A stretch of DNA of 9,022 nucleotides from Bryobacterales bacterium (lineage in GTDB: Bacteria; Acidobacteriota; Terriglobia; Bryobacterales; Bryobacteraceae), in the NCBI GenBank assembly GCA_025462985.1, contig JAOAPP010000241.1:1-9022 (forward strand), read 5' to 3'. The notes under the pieces were generated by a model that was given only the letters and a program-made list of their open reading frames with translations, ran no database searches and was not told the origin of the DNA. Positions 7,119 to 9,022 of this stretch are shown here, piece after piece. The translations under genes and the position numbers were made by a program. The first letter of the stretch is position 1. Every line of letters starts with the position of its first letter.

Positions 7119-8762
7119 ATGATGTCCACGAGTCAAGAAACTGCGTTCCCCCGACTCTCGACCGCGGAGTTCGCCGTACTCAAATCTCTGGCGACGGCTT
7201 ATGACTGCGTCGATGGCGAAACCATCTTTCGAGTCGGTCAGGCCGATATCGATCTATTCGTCGTCGAATCGGGACAGATCGACATCCTGAATCCGACCGA
7301 CGACAATCGAGTGATTGCCACCCACGAACCGGGTCAGTTCTCCGGCGACATTGATCTCTTGACCGGCCGTCCGGTAATTGTGACCGCGGTGGCTCGGGGC
7401 GAGTCTCGTATTTGGCGCGTGCCGTGCAGCCAGCTCAGGGGTTTACTCAATCGCGTTCCAAGCTTCGGTGAGAAGCTGATTGTCGCATTCATGCGTCGCC
7501 GAGAGCTTTTGTTGCAATTGGGAGGCCTTGGCCTACGTGTCGTAGGTCCAGGCCGTTGCCGCGACACGAATACCGTCCGCGAGTTTCTGTACAAGAACTT
7601 TGTCCCCTTCACCTGGTTCGACCCAGAAACCGACGAGGGTCGGAAAGTCTTCGAAGCGATGGGCGCTCCGCGCAGGACGCCGGTGATTGAATGCGGAGAC
7701 GGCCGGGTCCTTGTGAATCCGTCATTGCAGGAACTGGCGCGCGGCGCCGGCATTTGGAAAGAGTGTCCTGCACAAGAGTTCGATTTCGCGATCGTCGGAG
7801 CCGGTCCGGCTGGAATCGCGGCGGCTGTCTATGCCTCGTCCGAGGGCTTGTCAACGTTGATGCTCGACCGGTTGGGGCCGGGAGGTCAGGCCGGCGGGTC
7901 GTCGCGAATTGAGAATTTCATCGGTTTTCCCGCCGGCTTGAGCGGGGCCGAGCTTGCTACGCGCGGAGTCTTGCAGATGCTCAAGTTCGGTGCCCGGATT
8001 CTCGCCCCTGTTGAAGTCGAGAAACTCGTCCCGGCAAAGTCCGCCAATGATTGCCATGTGCTGCATCTGGATTACGGCGCGGACATTCGGTGTCGTGTTA
8101 TTCTGCTCGCGCTCGGAGTTCGCTGGCGGCGACTGGAAGCCAGCGGAGCGGATCGATTCACGGGGTCGGGCATCTACTACGCATGCACGACTGTCGAAGC
8201 GGACTTGTATCAAAGCACCGACGTCGCGGTCGTTGGCGCGGGAAACTCGGCCGGCCAAGCTGTCATGTTCCTCGCCGAGTGCTGTCCGACACGCAAGGTG
8301 CACCTGCTAATTCGCCGCACGCTAGGGCCCGGCATGTCGGAATACCTGGCGAAGCGGATTCGAACAACCGCCAATGTGGTCATCCACCAAGAGACTGAGG
8401 TCGATGCCGTGAGCGGAGACCGTCGCATGGAAGAAATTACCCTGAAGAGTCGCACCGCCGGGCAACAGCGACTGCGATGCTCGGCCCTGTTCGTATTCAT
8501 CGGAGCCGAGCCGGCGGCGGAATGGTTGCCGTCCGAAATTGGCCGCGATGCGAAAGGCCACCTGCTAACCGGCGCCGATGCCGTTCGTTCGGGATTGTGG
8601 CCGCGCACCGATCGCGATCCGTGTCCCCTGGAAACGACACTGCCAGGCGTGCTGGCCGCTGGAGATATCCGTTCCGGTTCCACAAAGCGAGTCGGTTTCG
8701 CCGTGGGCGATGGCTCCTTGGCAGTTACCTGCGCCCATCGATTGCTGTCGATTCAGCCTTGA
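7119..8762 (+). CDS. Three-domain flavoprotein: cNMP-binding-like fold, thioredoxin-fold linker, thioredoxin reductase-like core
   Basis: This 547-residue protein has a cyclic-nucleotide-binding-like beta roll (about 15-135), a glutaredoxin/thioredoxin-like segment (about 141-212, VREFLYKNFVPFTWFD at 153-168) and a thioredoxin reductase-like FAD/NADPH core (about 220-545). In the core I see the FAD motif VGAGPAG (226-232), GPGGQAGGSSRIENFIGFP, the NADPH motif VGAGNSAG (372-379) and GVLAAGDIRSGSTKRVGFAVGDG near the end. In E. coli thioredoxin reductase the redox centre is CATC. The aligned residues here are CTTV (356-359), so only the first cysteine remains. The middle segment has no CxxC either. 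The phosphate-binding cassette (FSGDIDLLTGRP, 73-84) deviates from the FGExALL...R pattern, so cAMP binding is doubtful. Such fusions are widespread in soil bacteria, but I know of no settled function. An NADPH-dependent oxidoreductase under ligand control is a reasonable inference. The start is ATG 7119 or the adjoining ATG 7122; GAGG at 7111-7114 overlaps the preceding stop. Confidence 0.93.
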   Translation: MMSTSQETAFPRLSTAEFAVLKSLATAYDCVDGETIFRVGQADIDLFVVESGQIDILNPTDDNRVIATHEPGQFSGDIDLLTGRPVIVTAVARGESRIWRVPCSQLRGLLNRVPSFGEKLIVAFMRRRELLLQLGGLGLRVVGPGRCRDTNTVREFLYKNFVPFTWFDPETDEGRKVFEAMGAPRRTPVIECGDGRVLVNPSLQELARGAGIWKECPAQEFDFAIVGAGPAGIAAAVYASSEGLSTLMLDRLGPGGQAGGSSRIENFIGFPAGLSGAELATRGVLQMLKFGARILAPVEVEKLVPAKSANDCHVLHLDYGADIRCRVILLALGVRWRRLEASGADRFTGSGIYYACTTVEADLYQSTDVAVVGAGNSAGQAVMFLAECCPTRKVHLLIRRTLGPGMSEYLAKRIRTTANVVIHQETEVDAVSGDRRMEEITLKSRTAGQQRLRCSALFVFIGAEPAAEWLPSEIGRDAKGHLLTGADAVRSGLWPRTDRDPCPLETTLPGVLAAGDIRSGSTKRVGFAVGDGSLAVTCAHRLLSIQP

Positions 8763-8883
8763 ATTGCGACGTTCTTGTCTTTATGTAACGACCGATGGCG
8801 GCTTTCTGATTCCCCACGAAAGTGGCATCCAGGACGCCAAGCTTGTACGGATGGAGGTCGGCGAATCAGGCTGGCCCCTACTC

Positions 8884-8890
8884 CAAGGAG
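8884..8890 (+). promoter_or_regulatory. Ribosome-binding site of the D-2-hydroxyacid dehydrogenase gene
   Basis: CAAGGAG lies ten bases before ATG 8901 and supports that start. The 138-base gap before the gene holds no recognisable terminator. A weak CCAC-GAAA-GTGG hairpin near 8813-8824 lacks a T tract. Confidence 0.55.
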
Positions 8891-8900
8891 TGTGACGACA

Positions 8901-9022
8901 ATGATCCGCATAGCCATCCTGGACGATTATCAAAACGTGTCGCTGGAAATGGCCGACTGGTCGCCGCTGGCCGGGCGCGCCGTGATCACCGTTTTCAATG
9001 ACCATTTGCCCGATTTCGACAA
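8901..9022 (+). CDS. D-2-hydroxyacid dehydrogenase, N-terminal part (cut by the window end)
   Basis: The visible 40 residues begin MIRIAILDDYQNVSLEMADW and continue SPLAGRAVITVFNDHLPDFD, which closely resembles the N-terminus of NAD-dependent D-2-hydroxyacid dehydrogenases of the phosphoglycerate dehydrogenase-like group. The first strand (IRIAILDD) and the following helix fit the substrate-binding flavodoxin-like domain of this family. The reaction would be reversible reduction of a 2-keto acid to a D-2-hydroxy acid. The NAD-binding domain and the catalytic Arg, Glu and His lie outside the window and cannot be checked. The gene follows the flavoprotein gene after 138 bases with its own ribosome-binding site, so it may be transcribed separately or as part of the same run. 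Family assignment is good, substrate unknown. Confidence 0.88.
   Translation, partial: MIRIAILDDYQNVSLEMADWSPLAGRAVITVFNDHLPDFD

Noticed and set aside
8813..8824. Small hairpin CCAC-GAAA-GTGG as a possible terminator
   Set aside because: The stem has only four pairs and no T tract follows, so it does not qualify as an intrinsic terminator.
8763..8900. Stop-free stretch joining the flavoprotein stop and the D-2-hydroxyacid dehydrogenase start in the same frame
   Set aside because: The 46 codons without a stop look accidental. Both proteins have natural ends and starts, the downstream gene has its own ribosome-binding site, and the translation resembles nothing I know, so a fusion or recoded stop is not supported.

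Overview
The window holds a run of genes that all lie on the + strand, in a moderately to strongly GC-rich bacterial genome. Protein types and base composition suggest a soil or environmental bacterium. Pseudomonadota is a reasonable guess: the partial last gene and the LinB-like dehalogenase resemble proteins I know from alpha- and betaproteobacteria. Taxonomy cannot be settled from this sequence. I see no RNA gene, CRISPR array, insertion sequence or convincing terminator.

Left block (1-2189), GC about 48-57% in two 60-base lines counted by hand. It holds the possible tail of an upstream gene, a 4-oxalocrotonate tautomerase-like protein, an enoyl-CoA hydratase/isomerase-family protein whose two catalytic glutamates appear to be missing, and an alpha/beta hydrolase with a Ser-Asp-His triad. 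These look like accessory catabolic enzymes with unknown substrates. A 22-codon open frame after the hydrolase (2203-2271) has a good ribosome-binding site and resembles the first residues of a short-chain dehydrogenase, then breaks off. I read it tentatively as a gene remnant at a recombination junction.

Middle block (2268-4655), GC about 65-73% in three sampled lines. It has a haloalkane dehalogenase that matches LinB almost residue for residue in the catalytic region (Asp108, Trp109, Glu132, His272, Asn38), then a complete glucose-6-phosphate dehydrogenase (zwf).

Right block (4659-8762), GC about 53-65% by line. It has an 817-residue cytoplasmic GH15 glucoamylase/glucodextranase-type enzyme, then a three-domain flavoprotein: a degenerate cyclic-nucleotide-binding fold, a thioredoxin-fold linker and a thioredoxin reductase-like core with only one of the two redox cysteines. 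zwf, GH15 and the flavoprotein are separated by 3 and 6 bases, so they are very probably cotranscribed. A plausible joint role, by inference, is glucose release from an intracellular glucan, NADPH production by Zwf and NADPH use by the flavoenzyme. The window ends inside a D-2-hydroxyacid dehydrogenase gene that has its own ribosome-binding site.

The most notable points are the mosaic composition with a possible gene remnant at the junction, the zwf-GH15-flavoprotein module, the half-lost CxxC of the flavoprotein, and the altered catalytic positions in the tautomerase and the crotonase.
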